14,586 bases of DNA from an uncultured Treponema sp. (GTDB taxonomy: Bacteria > Spirochaetota > Spirochaetia > Treponematales > Treponemataceae), in assembly GCF_938029485.1 (NCBI RefSeq), contig NZ_CALHGC010000130.1, forward strand, positions 1 to 14,586, in the 5' to 3' direction. The translations under genes and the position numbers were made by a program. Below are positions 1 through 5,836 of this stretch, piece after piece. The notes under the pieces were generated by a model, which did no database searches, was not told the origin of the DNA, and saw only the letters and a program-made list of their open reading frames with translations. Each line of letters begins with the position of its first letter. Positions within the stretch are counted from its first letter, which is position 1.

Positions 1-16
1 TTAATTTTAAACTCGC

Positions 17-55
17 GGGGATGTCGAAAAAGTAACCAACTTTTGAGACATCCCC
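17..55. repeat. Isolated interrupted hairpin
   Basis: GGGGATGTC (17-25) pairs exactly with GACATCCCC (47-55), and AAAAGT (28-33) pairs with ACTTTT (39-44). The two stems are separated by a GA/GA internal loop and closed by a five-base loop. There is no T tract on either side, so it is not a typical intrinsic terminator. It may be the end of a palindromic repeat element or the edge of something lying outside the window. I see no gene in 1-180. Confidence 0.5.
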
Positions 56-180
56 ATGCACTATGATACCTGTATAAGTTAGCTTTAGCTATCAAAAAAG
101 TGAGATATTGTCTTTTAGCCGTATCTTTTGGCTGGGAGCATAAGAGCGGGAGATATATTTCAATCTGGATACGTTACACT

Positions 181-422
181 GCAGTCTTGCAGATATACTT
201 TGCATCGGCTTCTCGAAATAATTTTGGAAAATATTTTGTTCGCCGGAAAGATGCACCCGAAGAGCAGATGCTTGAGGCAGCGAAGAAGTTGAATCGTCAC
301 GGTTTTATTATGCAGCTACCTGAAGGGTACGATACGGTTGCAGGTGAAGCAGAGGTTCCACGCTTTCCAGGGGAAAACGGCAGTGGATTGCGATTGCGCG
401 GGTGTTGTTGAAAAATGCGCAG
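181..422 (+). pseudogene. ABC transporter ATPase remnant, frameshifted
   Basis: This is a fragment of the nucleotide-binding domain of an exporter-type ABC ATPase. One frame reads DAPEEQMLEAAKKLN and then FIMQLPEGYDTVAGE, the helical-domain segment that precedes the signature loop. At about 358-363 the similarity moves to another frame, which reads LSRGKRQWIAIARVLLKNAQ (363-422), a degraded LSGGxxQRxxIARAL signature. The Walker A segment upstream and the Walker B segment (LLLDEAT) downstream are absent, so the gene is truncated at both ends and frameshifted. No start codon or ribosome binding site is convincing. The second frame runs without a stop into the integrase remnant at 459-527, which points to a deletion joining two unrelated genes. 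Assignment to the ABC family is firm; the transported substrate cannot be told. Confidence 0.75.
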
Positions 423-458
423 TATGCACTGCGGGCAACTTGGATAGGTACACTATCG

Positions 459-527
459 GCACTTTTTGGTTATAGCAATGTTAAAACGACCATGGCTTAC
501 ACTCACGTTCTAAACCGCGGCGGATAA
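459..527 (+). pseudogene. intI: Integron integrase (IntI-type tyrosine recombinase) C-terminal remnant
   Basis: The reading frame ends in YSNVKTTMAYTHVLNRGG followed by TAA (525-527). This closely resembles the invariant end of IntI integrases (GHSxVxTTMxYTHVLNRGG), with the catalytic tyrosine of the YTHV motif encoded at 498-500. Everything upstream, including the Arg-His-x-x-Arg boxes, is missing, and the usual GH before the motif is GY here, so the protein cannot be active. It is fused in frame to the ABC ATPase remnant. Oral treponeme integrons are reported to carry intI in the same direction as the cassettes, unlike class 1 integrons, and that is the arrangement seen here with cassettes starting about 40 bases downstream. 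No attI core site (GTTRRRY) is visible between 528 and 598. Confidence 0.75.
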
Positions 528-564
528 GATCACATACTCAGCGCTTTTTATAAAATATTTTGTA

Positions 565-594
565 TTGACGAATACATAAAATAGTATGTATAAT
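565..594 (+). promoter_or_regulatory. Sigma70-type promoter of brnTA
   Basis: TTGACG (565-570) and TATAAT (589-594) are separated by 18 bases. The expected transcription start is at about 600-602, so the downstream toxin mRNA would be leaderless or nearly so. No Shine-Dalgarno sequence lies before the toxin start. It could also drive downstream cassette genes. Confidence 0.65.
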
Positions 595-604
595 ATAGAT
601 GTAT
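572..604. promoter_or_regulatory. Possible BrnA operator repeats
   Basis: ATACAT (572-577) and ATGTAT (586-591) form an inverted repeat across the promoter spacer and -10 box, and a further ATGTAT lies at 599-604. BrnTA operons are known to be autorepressed by BrnA, so these hexamers are reasonable operator half-sites. The assignment is inferred from position and symmetry only; the sequence is AT-rich and such repeats can occur by chance. Confidence 0.35.
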
Positions 605-877
605 ATGACATTTGAATGGGATGAAAATAAAAACTCTGAAAACATACGGAAGCATAAGGTTCCTTTTGAAAAGGCGCAGGATGCTTTTTTTGACACAAAC
701 CGTATGATTTTAGAAGATGTAAAGCATTCCGCTTCAGAAAAACGTTATTTTTGTATTGGGAAAACAGACAAAGGAATTTTGACAGTGCGTTTTACAATAC
801 GCGGTCAAAACATTAGGATTTTCGGCGCAGGATATTGGCGTCAAGGAAAGAAACTCTATGAAGAGCATTTACAGTAA
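605..877 (+). CDS. brnT: BrnT-family ribonuclease toxin (type II TA)
   Basis: A 90-residue protein of the BrnT/DUF497 family, small RelE-fold ribonuclease toxins that block translation by cutting RNA and are neutralised by BrnA. The N-terminal FEWDxNK (3-9), the RKHKVPFEKAQDAF block (15-28), ILEDVKHSASEKRYFCIG (35-52) and the late R/Y-rich segment near residues 71-85 match the family along its whole length. An ATG at 599 is also in frame, but the start at 605 fits the usual family N-terminus and the predicted transcription start near 601; there is no Shine-Dalgarno sequence for either. It overlaps brnA by 20 bases, the usual toxin-first BrnTA order. It is the first gene of integron cassette 1. 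The length is normal and it appears intact. Confidence 0.88.
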   Translation: MTFEWDENKNSENIRKHKVPFEKAQDAFFDTNRMILEDVKHSASEKRYFCIGKTDKGILTVRFTIRGQNIRIFGAGYWRQGKKLYEEHLQ

Positions 878-1106
878 TCCCGAAAAATCAGTAATGGAAG
901 CATTGGATTCTGCCGTATTAGTGGCGGATTTCCTTCCTCCTCCGGCAGAGCTTGTAAAAAAATCAACAAAAGAAAAAATAACAATCTCAATAGATTCTGA
1001 TTGTATTAATTTTTTCAAAGCAGAAGCAAAGAAAAATAATACAAAATATCAGACTATGATGAATGAAGTACTTTCTCAGTATGCAAAGCATTATGCGATA
1101 AATTGA
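858..1106 (+). CDS. brnA: BrnA-family antitoxin
   Basis: An 82-residue protein matching BrnA antitoxins: a linker with DFLPPPAELVKKS (24-36), then a short strand (KITISIDSDCINFFK) and helices (AEAKKNNTKYQTMMNEVLSQYAKH) forming a ribbon-helix-helix DNA-binding domain. Members bind and inactivate BrnT and repress their own promoter. The start codon lies inside the 3' end of brnT, which suggests translational coupling; no separate promoter is apparent. The gene ends about 20 bases before the attC site that closes cassette 1, the usual compact layout of an integron cassette. Addiction modules are common in chromosomal integrons, where they are thought to stabilise the array. The frame is intact. 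Confidence 0.85.
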   Translation: MKSIYSNPEKSVMEALDSAVLVADFLPPPAELVKKSTKEKITISIDSDCINFFKAEAKKNNTKYQTMMNEVLSQYAKHYAIN

Positions 1107-1125
1107 ATTGTGGGATAGAAGAATC

Positions 1126-1267
1126 GCCTAACACTCGCTTCAACCTGACATTTGTTTTGTCACGAAAGTTGCTTGCTGTGCCTATACGGCACCGCAACTT
1201 TCGCGTCAACTTTTCCGCTGCTATACGCATCGGCAAAGCCGCAAAACCGTTTAAGCGAATGTTATGT
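1126..1267 (+). other. attC recombination site 1 (end of cassette 1)
   Basis: R'' core GCCTAAC (1126-1132, matching RYYYAAC) and R' core GTTATGT (1261-1267, one base off GTTRRRY) bound 142 bases of imperfect dyad. The outer arms, TAACACTCGCTTCAAC at 1129-1144 and GTTTAAGCGAATGTTA at 1249-1264, pair with two mismatches. The centre holds a second hairpin with arms around 1162-1172 and 1193-1203 and an inner GTGCC/GGCAC stem. Recombination would be expected between G1261 and T1262. The short open frames crossing this site are by-products of the structure. Confidence 0.8.
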
Positions 1268-1302
1268 GGACTGCCCACTGGGCAGCTATTATGGAGAAAA
1301 GT

Positions 1303-1935
1303 ATGGCATTTGATTTCAAGAAAGAATACCGGGAATTTTATCTTCCCAAAAATAAACCGGAAATTGTAACAGTCCCAAAAATGAATTATATTGCAGTTAG
1401 GGGAAAAGGAAATCCAAATGAAGAAGGCGGCGCTTATCAGCGGGCAGTTGAAGTATTATATGCGGTAGCGTATACCCTAAAAATGAGTTACAAGACTGAT
1501 TATAAAATTAACGAATTTTTTGAATATGTTGTTCCTCCGTTGGAAGGTTTTTGGTGGCAGGCCGGGATTGACGGCGTAGACTATTCAGACAAATCAAGCT
1601 TCAATTGGATTTCGGTAATTCGTATTCCAGATTTTGTTACAAAAAAAGATTTTGATTGGGCCGTAAAGACTGCTGCCGAAAAGAAAAAAATCGATTGCTC
1701 CTCTGCGGAATTTCTATCGATTGAAGAAGGCTTGTGCGTTCAGATAATGCATAACGGTTCTTATGACGATGAACAGACAAGCGTAAAAATTATGGATGAT
1801 TTCATTCGATCAAATGGATATGAAAACGATATGACGGAAAAACGTTTGCACCATGAAATTTATCTTTCAGACCCCAGAAAAAGTTCTCCGGAAAAATGGA
1901 AAACGGTCATCAGGCATCCGATAAAAAAAGCATAA
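1303..1935 (+). CDS. GyrI-like small-molecule-binding domain protein
   Basis: A 210-residue protein of the GyrI-like (SOUL/BacTR-Rob related) family. Recognisable blocks are KKEYREFYLPKNKPEIVTVP (6-25), YIAVRGKGNPNEEGG (29-43), an FFEYVVPPLEGFWWQ segment (72-86), and a C-terminal HHEIYLSDPRKSSPEKWKT(V)IRHPIK stretch. Full-length relatives of this size are stand-alone two-repeat proteins thought to bind small hydrophobic or cationic ligands; a cellular role is not established. ATG 1303 is preferred over in-frame ATGs at 1264 and 1291, because GGAG at 1292-1295 sits seven bases ahead of it and the family starts at this point. It is the first gene of composite cassette 2, beginning 36 bases after the attC1 crossover point. 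No defect is visible. Confidence 0.83.
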   Translation: MAFDFKKEYREFYLPKNKPEIVTVPKMNYIAVRGKGNPNEEGGAYQRAVEVLYAVAYTLKMSYKTDYKINEFFEYVVPPLEGFWWQAGIDGVDYSDKSSFNWISVIRIPDFVTKKDFDWAVKTAAEKKKIDCSSAEFLSIEEGLCVQIMHNGSYDDEQTSVKIMDDFIRSNGYENDMTEKRLHHEIYLSDPRKSSPEKWKTVIRHPIKKA

Positions 1936-1937
1936 TT

Positions 1938-1968
1938 TTGTGAAAAATTGTTTGAAATATGGTATAAT
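1938..1968 (+). promoter_or_regulatory. Internal promoter for the mazEF-like pair
   Basis: TATAAT (1963-1968) is preceded by TGG, an extended -10, with a weak -35 TTGTGA at 1938-1943 (19-base spacing). GGAGG (1976-1980) and the antitoxin ATG at 1987 follow at once, leaving a very short leader. A cassette-internal promoter is typical of toxin-antitoxin cassettes. Confidence 0.6.
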
Positions 1969-1986
1969 GAAAGTTGGAGGTGCAAT

Positions 1987-2185
1987 ATGTCAGATACCGC
2001 TTACGCAGATTTTACGGAACAAGTGCTTTCTCTTTCCTATGAACAGACAATTATTTTAATGGAAAAAATGCTCGAGTCTTTGAAAAAAAAAACGGAATGA
2101 AGAAAATTATGCCGAAATGGAAACTGATATTGCCCGAAGTTCAATGAACACTATGTGGGAGGAATTAAAAAATGACACATGGTGA
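1987..2185 (+). pseudogene. MazE/PemI-like antitoxin, frameshifted at an A10 run
   Basis: The start (GGAGG six bases upstream) opens MSDTAYADFTEQVLSLSYEQ... and continues through a helical region until a run of ten A residues (2083-2092), after which the frame stops at 2098-2100 (37 residues). The +1 frame continues with ENYAEMETDIARSSMNTMWE and ends LKNDTW at 2183-2185, overlapping the toxin start by 14 bases. One A fewer (A9) would give a single protein of about 65 residues, a normal antitoxin size. The lesion may be a true mutation, a sequencing or assembly error in the homopolymer, or a slippage site producing some full-length protein. The family name rests on the partner toxin and general shape rather than on a diagnostic motif. 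Confidence 0.65.
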
Positions 2186-2513
2186 GATATGGACAATTGA
2201 TTTTGGGCAGCCGGTAGGCAGTTTGCCGTCAAAAATACGTCCTGCCGTCGTAATGCAAAATGATTTGCTCGGAATAAAAGATCTGAATACAGTTGTGGTA
2301 ATTCCTTTTACTTCGAATCTAGACCGAGCAGATTTTGAGCCTAATATTCTTATTGAAAAAGAAGAAACTGGGCTTTCGAAAGATTCGGTCGCAGTAATTC
2401 ATCTTATTGGTGCGGTAAATAAATTTTGCCTTGAACAGAAAGTGTCAAAACTTTCCGAAGAAAATTATCGCAGGCGTAAAAATGAAGGATTCTTGCCATA
2501 TAGTTTGTGCTGA
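2172..2513 (+). CDS. MazF/PemK-family mRNA endoribonuclease toxin, altered C-terminus
   Basis: A 113-residue protein with the MazF/PemK hallmarks: GEIWTIDFG (4-12), KIRPAVVMQND (21-31), LNTVVVIPFTSNL (38-50) and ETGLSKDSVAVIHLIGAVNK (65-84). The family cleaves mRNA at short sequence motifs when free of antitoxin. GGGAGGA (2157-2163) lies eight bases before ATG 2172, and the start overlaps the antitoxin 3' end. The family's usual last helix (ENYRRVENxxxLVL) is lost after ENYRR: the frame runs into unrelated DNA and adds KNEGFLPYSLC. The junction at about 2475 coincides with the start of a PIN-domain remnant in another frame, so a deletion or recombination has joined two toxin genes. Whether the toxin still works is unclear. 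Confidence 0.8.
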   Translation: MTHGEIWTIDFGQPVGSLPSKIRPAVVMQNDLLGIKDLNTVVVIPFTSNLDRADFEPNILIEKEETGLSKDSVAVIHLIGAVNKFCLEQKVSKLSEENYRRRKNEGFLPYSLC

Positions 2514-2643
2514 AATGATGAAATACGACTATCTTTTGAGTACTGATAAACGTATGTTAAAATATAAGAGTGATACTGTAAGATTACTTAATCCGATAGA
2601 ATTCATAGATTTGTTAAATGGAGGTAATGAAAGTGATGACTAA
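2470..2643 (+). pseudogene. PIN-domain (VapC-like) toxin C-terminal remnant
   Basis: In the frame containing ATG 2482 the sequence reads GVKMKDSCHIVCAEMM, then YDYLLSTDKRMLKY and LLNPIEFIDLL, ending at 2641-2643. This matches the last third of PIN-domain nucleases (KxxDxxHIACA...CDYFLTTDxxLLK...VLNPxEF), including the D of KDS and the D of STDKR, two of the acidic metal-binding residues. The N-terminal two thirds of the domain are missing, replaced by the upstream MazF-like gene. An initiation at ATG 2482 would give only about 53 residues. It immediately precedes and slightly overlaps the small gene at 2636, the normal PIN partner arrangement. Confidence 0.7.
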
Positions 2644-2857
2644 AATGATTGAACCACCAGCGACAATAGAACTTCTTTCTCGTGGTATGGAATGTTTGGT
2701 GGAATCTTTGGGTATCGTTGATGCAGAATACTTTATTGCTGCTGTAAGAAGAGAACGTTTTGATTATACAAAATGGCAGCGAAATTATTTTGACAAGATA
2801 GATTTAAAAACTTTTGTTAATAATGCGAAAACCTATGCTCAAACTATGGGAAAGTAA
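2636..2857 (+). CDS. Small PIN-associated protein, possible antitoxin
   Basis: A protein of about 73 residues (MTKMIEPPATIELLSRGMEC...). The pattern xxLLxxGxxxLxxxLGxVDAExFIxxxxRExFDYTKWQRxYF resembles small proteins often encoded beside PIN-domain genes, usually without a confirmed activity. It follows the PIN remnant with a few bases of overlap, so it is probably the surviving half of a broken pair. Start choice: GGAGG at 2620-2624 is two bases before ATG 2627, eight before GTG 2633 and eleven before ATG 2636. I chose 2636 as the first ATG at a workable distance, though GTG 2633 is equally plausible. The stop is four bases before the attC2 site, marking it as the last gene of composite cassette 2. 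Confidence 0.65.
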   Translation: MTKMIEPPATIELLSRGMECLVESLGIVDAEYFIAAVRRERFDYTKWQRNYFDKIDLKTFVNNAKTYAQTMGK

Positions 2858-2861
2858 AATC

Positions 2862-2924
2862 GTCTAACATTCGCTTAATCTGCAACAAGGACAAGTCTTG
2901 TTGCAGATTAAGCGAATGTTATGT
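2862..2924 (+). other. attC recombination site 2 (end of cassette 2)
   Basis: R'' core GTCTAAC (2862-2868) and R' core GTTATGT (2918-2924) enclose a perfect 25-base inverted repeat, 2865-2889 against 2897-2921, with a seven-base loop GACAAGT. The outer arm sequence (TTCGCTT / AAGCGAA) is shared with attC1. The expected crossover is between G2918 and T2919. Most attC hairpins carry unpaired bases in one arm; this one shows none. Confidence 0.82.
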
Positions 2925-2956
2925 ATCCAACGCCAAGCGTTGGGAAAGGATTAAAA

Positions 2957-3505
2957 ATGTTATTAACTTATGGAAATATAAAAAAATCAAAATTTTTAAA
3001 ATATATTTATCTATCTGATTACAATGATGATGAGTATCGCAAAGCATCAATTGAATATAATAAGAGTATAATAAAATATTTTGAAAAATCTGATTTCATA
3101 AAAATATATAAATATTTGCATGATGCAAAAATCTATCTGAAACAAATTAATGGAAACGTTGTAATAAAAGTTAATACTTATGATTCAGAAGAAAAGAAGT
3201 CAATTTATTTTGATATTATTTTTGAAAAAGCTAAGATTTTATCTTGGAACACTGTAAAAGAAAACGGTCATATTTCAAGATTAAATAAAAAATATAAACC
3301 TCAAGAGTATGGGTACGAAGAATTTTACGAAGATAATGGGAAAAAATATGTGTCTTTGATTTTATTTGGAAATAAGATTAGAAAAGGTTCTTATTATCCA
3401 ATAGTAACTCTTAATTATGAAAATATTAGGATTACTAGATATAAGCGAGAAATACATTGTTTTGATAACAATAACTGGAAATCTGATATGTACAGAAGAT
3501 ATTGA
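2957..3505 (+). CDS. Orphan protein of integron cassette 3
   Basis: A 182-residue soluble protein, rich in Lys, Tyr, Ile and Asn, with no family I recognise. AAGGA at 2946-2950 lies six bases before ATG 2957; the in-frame ATG at 2921 is inside the attC R' core and has no ribosome binding site. The sequence suggests an alpha/beta protein with two strand-rich parts (about residues 60-105 and 135-165), for example YVSLILFGNKIRKGSYYPIV. The base composition is clearly more AT-rich than the peptidase gene that follows, consistent with recent cassette acquisition. It is the only gene after attC2; its own attC is missing, since the chromosomal gene starts 23 bases after its stop. It may be intact but can no longer be excised as a cassette. 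Confidence 0.7.
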   Translation: MLLTYGNIKKSKFLKYIYLSDYNDDEYRKASIEYNKSIIKYFEKSDFIKIYKYLHDAKIYLKQINGNVVIKVNTYDSEEKKSIYFDIIFEKAKILSWNTVKENGHISRLNKKYKPQEYGYEEFYEDNGKKYVSLILFGNKIRKGSYYPIVTLNYENIRITRYKREIHCFDNNNWKSDMYRRY

Positions 3506-3528
3506 AATTGATTTTTCTAAGAGGTTTT

Positions 3529-4707
3529 ATGAAAAGATATGCGATGCAAAACTATTTTGATTATATCGATGATGATGAACTCCGTGCGTTTTTTGCAGGC
3601 GCTGTAAAAATTCCCAGCATCAATCCGCCGGGGAACGAAGCGCCAATGGTGCAATATATAGAAAATTTTTTGCAAGCGAATAAGATTGAATATGAGCGGA
3701 TTCCGGTTGAAGGAAACCGCTGTGATATTGTCGCTCGGGTGCGTGGAAAAACCCGTGAAAACAGCATCATCTTTACCGGACACATGGACGTCGTACCGGT
3801 TTCTGACGAAGAACGGGGGCGATGGAACTTTGACCCGTTCGGTGCTGAAATACGGGATGGTGTTTTGTACGGCCGCGGCAGCAGCGATATGAAAAGCGGA
3901 CTGACCGCTGCGCTTTATGCAATGGCTGTTTTACAGCGGCACGGTATCGTGCCTCCTACCGATATTATCTTTGCCGCGACAATCGACGAAGAAAACTACA
4001 TGAAAGGCTCGAAGAAGCTTTTATACTCTCCGTTGTTTGACGGAGCCCGCTCGCTGGTGGTGTGCGAACCGACCGATTTAAAGTTGTGTATAAAAGGGAA
4101 AGGCAGAACATGGGCGGATGTTTGCGTACGGGGTAAAACTGCGCACGGTTCACAGTCCGGCGCGGGCGATAATGCGATTTACACGGCAATTAATTTAATA
4201 GAAAAGATTAAGCATACGGAGTTAACGGGTTATTCTTCGGCAGAGAACGGGGTGTCTTTTTGGCGAACGCTGGCAATACAGGCAGGTGTGGAACCGCAGG
4301 TAGTTCCCGACACCTGTGTCTTTACTGTGGATGCGCGGCTTGCCGTCGGGCATCCCATCGATGCAGTATGGGCGCAGTTGGACGAACTGATTGCCGCATT
4401 GCACCGCGAGGTTCCTACCGCCCAAGTGTCGTATACCGTTGTCGATAGGCGCCCCTCGTGGACTACAGCAGAAAGCGATCCGTTGGTACAGCGATGTAAA
4501 ACGGCACTGGAAGCCGTCGGTCTTCCGTATATCCCGGATATTTTTGCAGGTTCTACCGACGGCAGCGTACTGGTAAAGCAAGGTCTTACTCCCGTTATCA
4601 TCGGCCCGGGCGCCCTTGCCGTCGTCCACCGCGAAAACGAACATATTAAGCTTTCTCAACTTTATCGGGCAGCACGGCTGTATCTGTCAATGATGCTTAC
4701 CTTTTGA
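3529..4707 (+). CDS. M20-family metallopeptidase (ArgE/DapE type)
   Basis: A 392-residue cytosolic dizinc hydrolase of the M20 family. Seen in order: SINPPGNE (30-37), HMDVVP with the metal-binding His85 and Asp87, YGRGSSDMKSG with the bridging Asp120, ATIDEE with the catalytic Glu154 and metal-binding Glu155, CEPTD with Glu180, RGKTAHGSQSG (His206) at the start of the dimerisation lid domain, and VHRENEHI with the last metal ligand His367. The family removes acyl groups from amino acids or cleaves dipeptides; ArgE, DapE and dipeptidase-like members cannot be separated by eye. GAGG at 3521-3524 lies four bases ahead of ATG 3529. The GC content rises sharply from the cassette region, so this is probably chromosomal backbone. 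It is not visibly co-transcribed with a pathway partner. Confidence 0.88.
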   Translation: MKRYAMQNYFDYIDDDELRAFFAGAVKIPSINPPGNEAPMVQYIENFLQANKIEYERIPVEGNRCDIVARVRGKTRENSIIFTGHMDVVPVSDEERGRWNFDPFGAEIRDGVLYGRGSSDMKSGLTAALYAMAVLQRHGIVPPTDIIFAATIDEENYMKGSKKLLYSPLFDGARSLVVCEPTDLKLCIKGKGRTWADVCVRGKTAHGSQSGAGDNAIYTAINLIEKIKHTELTGYSSAENGVSFWRTLAIQAGVEPQVVPDTCVFTVDARLAVGHPIDAVWAQLDELIAALHREVPTAQVSYTVVDRRPSWTTAESDPLVQRCKTALEAVGLPYIPDIFAGSTDGSVLVKQGLTPVIIGPGALAVVHRENEHIKLSQLYRAARLYLSMMLTF

Positions 4708-4992
4708 AAATATACGGAGCATCTACGCCAAAAGTGTACATCCTTGTACACTTTTGGCTGCGAGTTTCGGTGGAACGAAACATCGCTTCTGAATAATACG
4801 AGCGGCATCCGTGCCGCTACTGAAGACCTCAACGTATCAGTACCGCCAAGGACGGCGGTGGTTCCATGCAGCAGCAAGTTTTTCGAAAGAAAAACTTGTT
4901 GTTAAAAAGCGTACACGGAAGGACGCTTTTTAACAGGCCTCCGGTTGGAATTCGCTAGGCTCCTAGCATCTGCATCGTCTATTTTCAAAAAC
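4700..4992 (+). repeat. Hairpin-array repeat, copy A
   Basis: An intergenic element shared with 8397-8746. Its left end CCTTTTGAAAATATACGG (4700-4717) includes the stop codon of the peptidase gene, and its right end TATTTTCAAAAAC (4980-4992) is an inverted copy (11 of 13). Between them are six inverted repeats: 4727-4740/4745-4758, 4764-4769/4776-4781, 4801-4807/4812-4818, 4842-4847/4854-4859, 4875-4884/4889-4898 and 4901-4912/4923-4934. Five of the six loops contain GGA or TCC. A 26-base block at 4959-4984 is identical to 8489-8514, and 4858-4878 matches 8562-8582 with one difference. A partial left end recurs at 5004-5022. No protein-coding gene is credible in 4708-5174. Confidence 0.75.
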
Positions 4993-5062
4993 GTTGGCTT
5001 AAAAATATACGGCACATCTGTGTTTTCGTGCCTGCGGGAATAGGGGCAGTGGTTGAATGGCA

Positions 5063-5098
5063 ATTAAAAACCCTCTAAAAACTTGAGTTTTTAGAGGG
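5063..5098 (-). terminator. Intrinsic terminator of the peroxiredoxin gene
   Basis: A perfect 13-base stem, CCCTCTAAAAACT (5071-5083) with AGTTTTTAGAGGG (5086-5098). Read on the minus strand it is followed by GTTTTTAATTG, a T tract at the right place for Rho-independent termination. It lies about 75 bases past the stop codon at 5175. Confidence 0.8.
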
Positions 5099-5174
5099 CT
5101 CGTTCAATGTTTTTAGCGCTGTACGGTTATCCGTTACGGTCAACTGTGCGTGATTCGTTGTTTTACAGTATCAA

Positions 5175-5822
5175 CTACTTTAACGCTTTGTGGCAGAACC
5201 ACCAGTCAAAGCCTTCGTATTCCTTGAGGCGCTTTTCGGCATCTTTTACGTTAGAAGCAGGCGGCACAATTGCGTGATCTTTAATCAAACCGTTTTCAGG
5301 CCAGTTTGCAGGCAGAGCCACATCTTCTTTGTCGGAAATCTGCAAAGCTTTTACCGCACGCAAGATTTCTTTCATATTTCTACCGATTTCCTGCGGATAA
5401 TACAGTACCAACCGGAGGATTCCTTCGGGATCGACAATAAATACGGCACGAACAGTATTTGTTCCTTTACCGGGGTGCAGCAGACCAAGCGCATTTGCGA
5501 TGGAATCGTTTGCGGCAATAACGGGGAAGGTGATCTGTACATTAAGCTTATCCTTCATCCATTCAATCCACTTAATATGACTGAATACCTGATCGACGGA
5601 AAGACCGACTAATTTTACACCGAGCTTTTCAAATTCGGGCATCAGTTCCTGAAAGCCGACAAACTCGGTTGTGCATACGGGGGTGAAATCAGCCGGATGG
5701 CTGAATACAATAAACCACGAACCTTTCAAGTCGGCCGGCAACGTCATTGGACCTTGAGTGGTTTGAACTTGCAAAGTGGGAAATGCATCGCCTAAGAGCG
5801 GCATGTTAATTCTTTCGTCCAT
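5175..5822 (-). CDS. Peroxiredoxin, Prx6/1-Cys-like with C-terminal Cys
   Basis: A 215-residue cytosolic thiol peroxidase that reduces hydrogen peroxide and organic hydroperoxides. The active site SHPADFTPVCTTEF carries Thr47 and the peroxidatic Cys50. DPEGILRLVLYYPQEIGRN (about 131-149) and the long C-terminal domain (PANWPENG ... EGFDWWFCHK) place it in the Prx6 group. The Cys of WFCHK (residue 210) matches the position of the extra cysteine in archaeal-type members, so two-Cys cycling is possible. The length is normal. AAGGAG lies a few bases before the ATG at 5822, and an imperfect 23-base palindrome of Fur/PerR type sits just upstream (5837-5859). It ends in its own terminator, so it is monocistronic. 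Such enzymes are central to oxygen tolerance in anaerobes; treponemes lack catalase. Confidence 0.93.
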   Translation of the reverse strand: MDERINMPLLGDAFPTLQVQTTQGPMTLPADLKGSWFIVFSHPADFTPVCTTEFVGFQELMPEFEKLGVKLVGLSVDQVFSHIKWIEWMKDKLNVQITFPVIAANDSIANALGLLHPGKGTNTVRAVFIVDPEGILRLVLYYPQEIGRNMKEILRAVKALQISDKEDVALPANWPENGLIKDHAIVPPASNVKDAEKRLKEYEGFDWWFCHKALK

Positions 5823-5836
5823 AAGTATCTCCTTAA

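Noticed and set aside
1054..1369. Open frames on both strands across attC1
   Set aside because: They follow from the inverted-repeat structure of the site and overlap the real genes on either side.
3965..4659. Long minus-strand frames opposite the M20 peptidase gene (up to 145 residues)
   Set aside because: They lie entirely within a gene with complete catalytic motifs, have no ribosome binding site and resemble no family.
4727..4934. Hairpin array considered as a CRISPR array
   Set aside because: No repeated unit of constant sequence and no spacers; the stems differ from one another and no cas gene is present.
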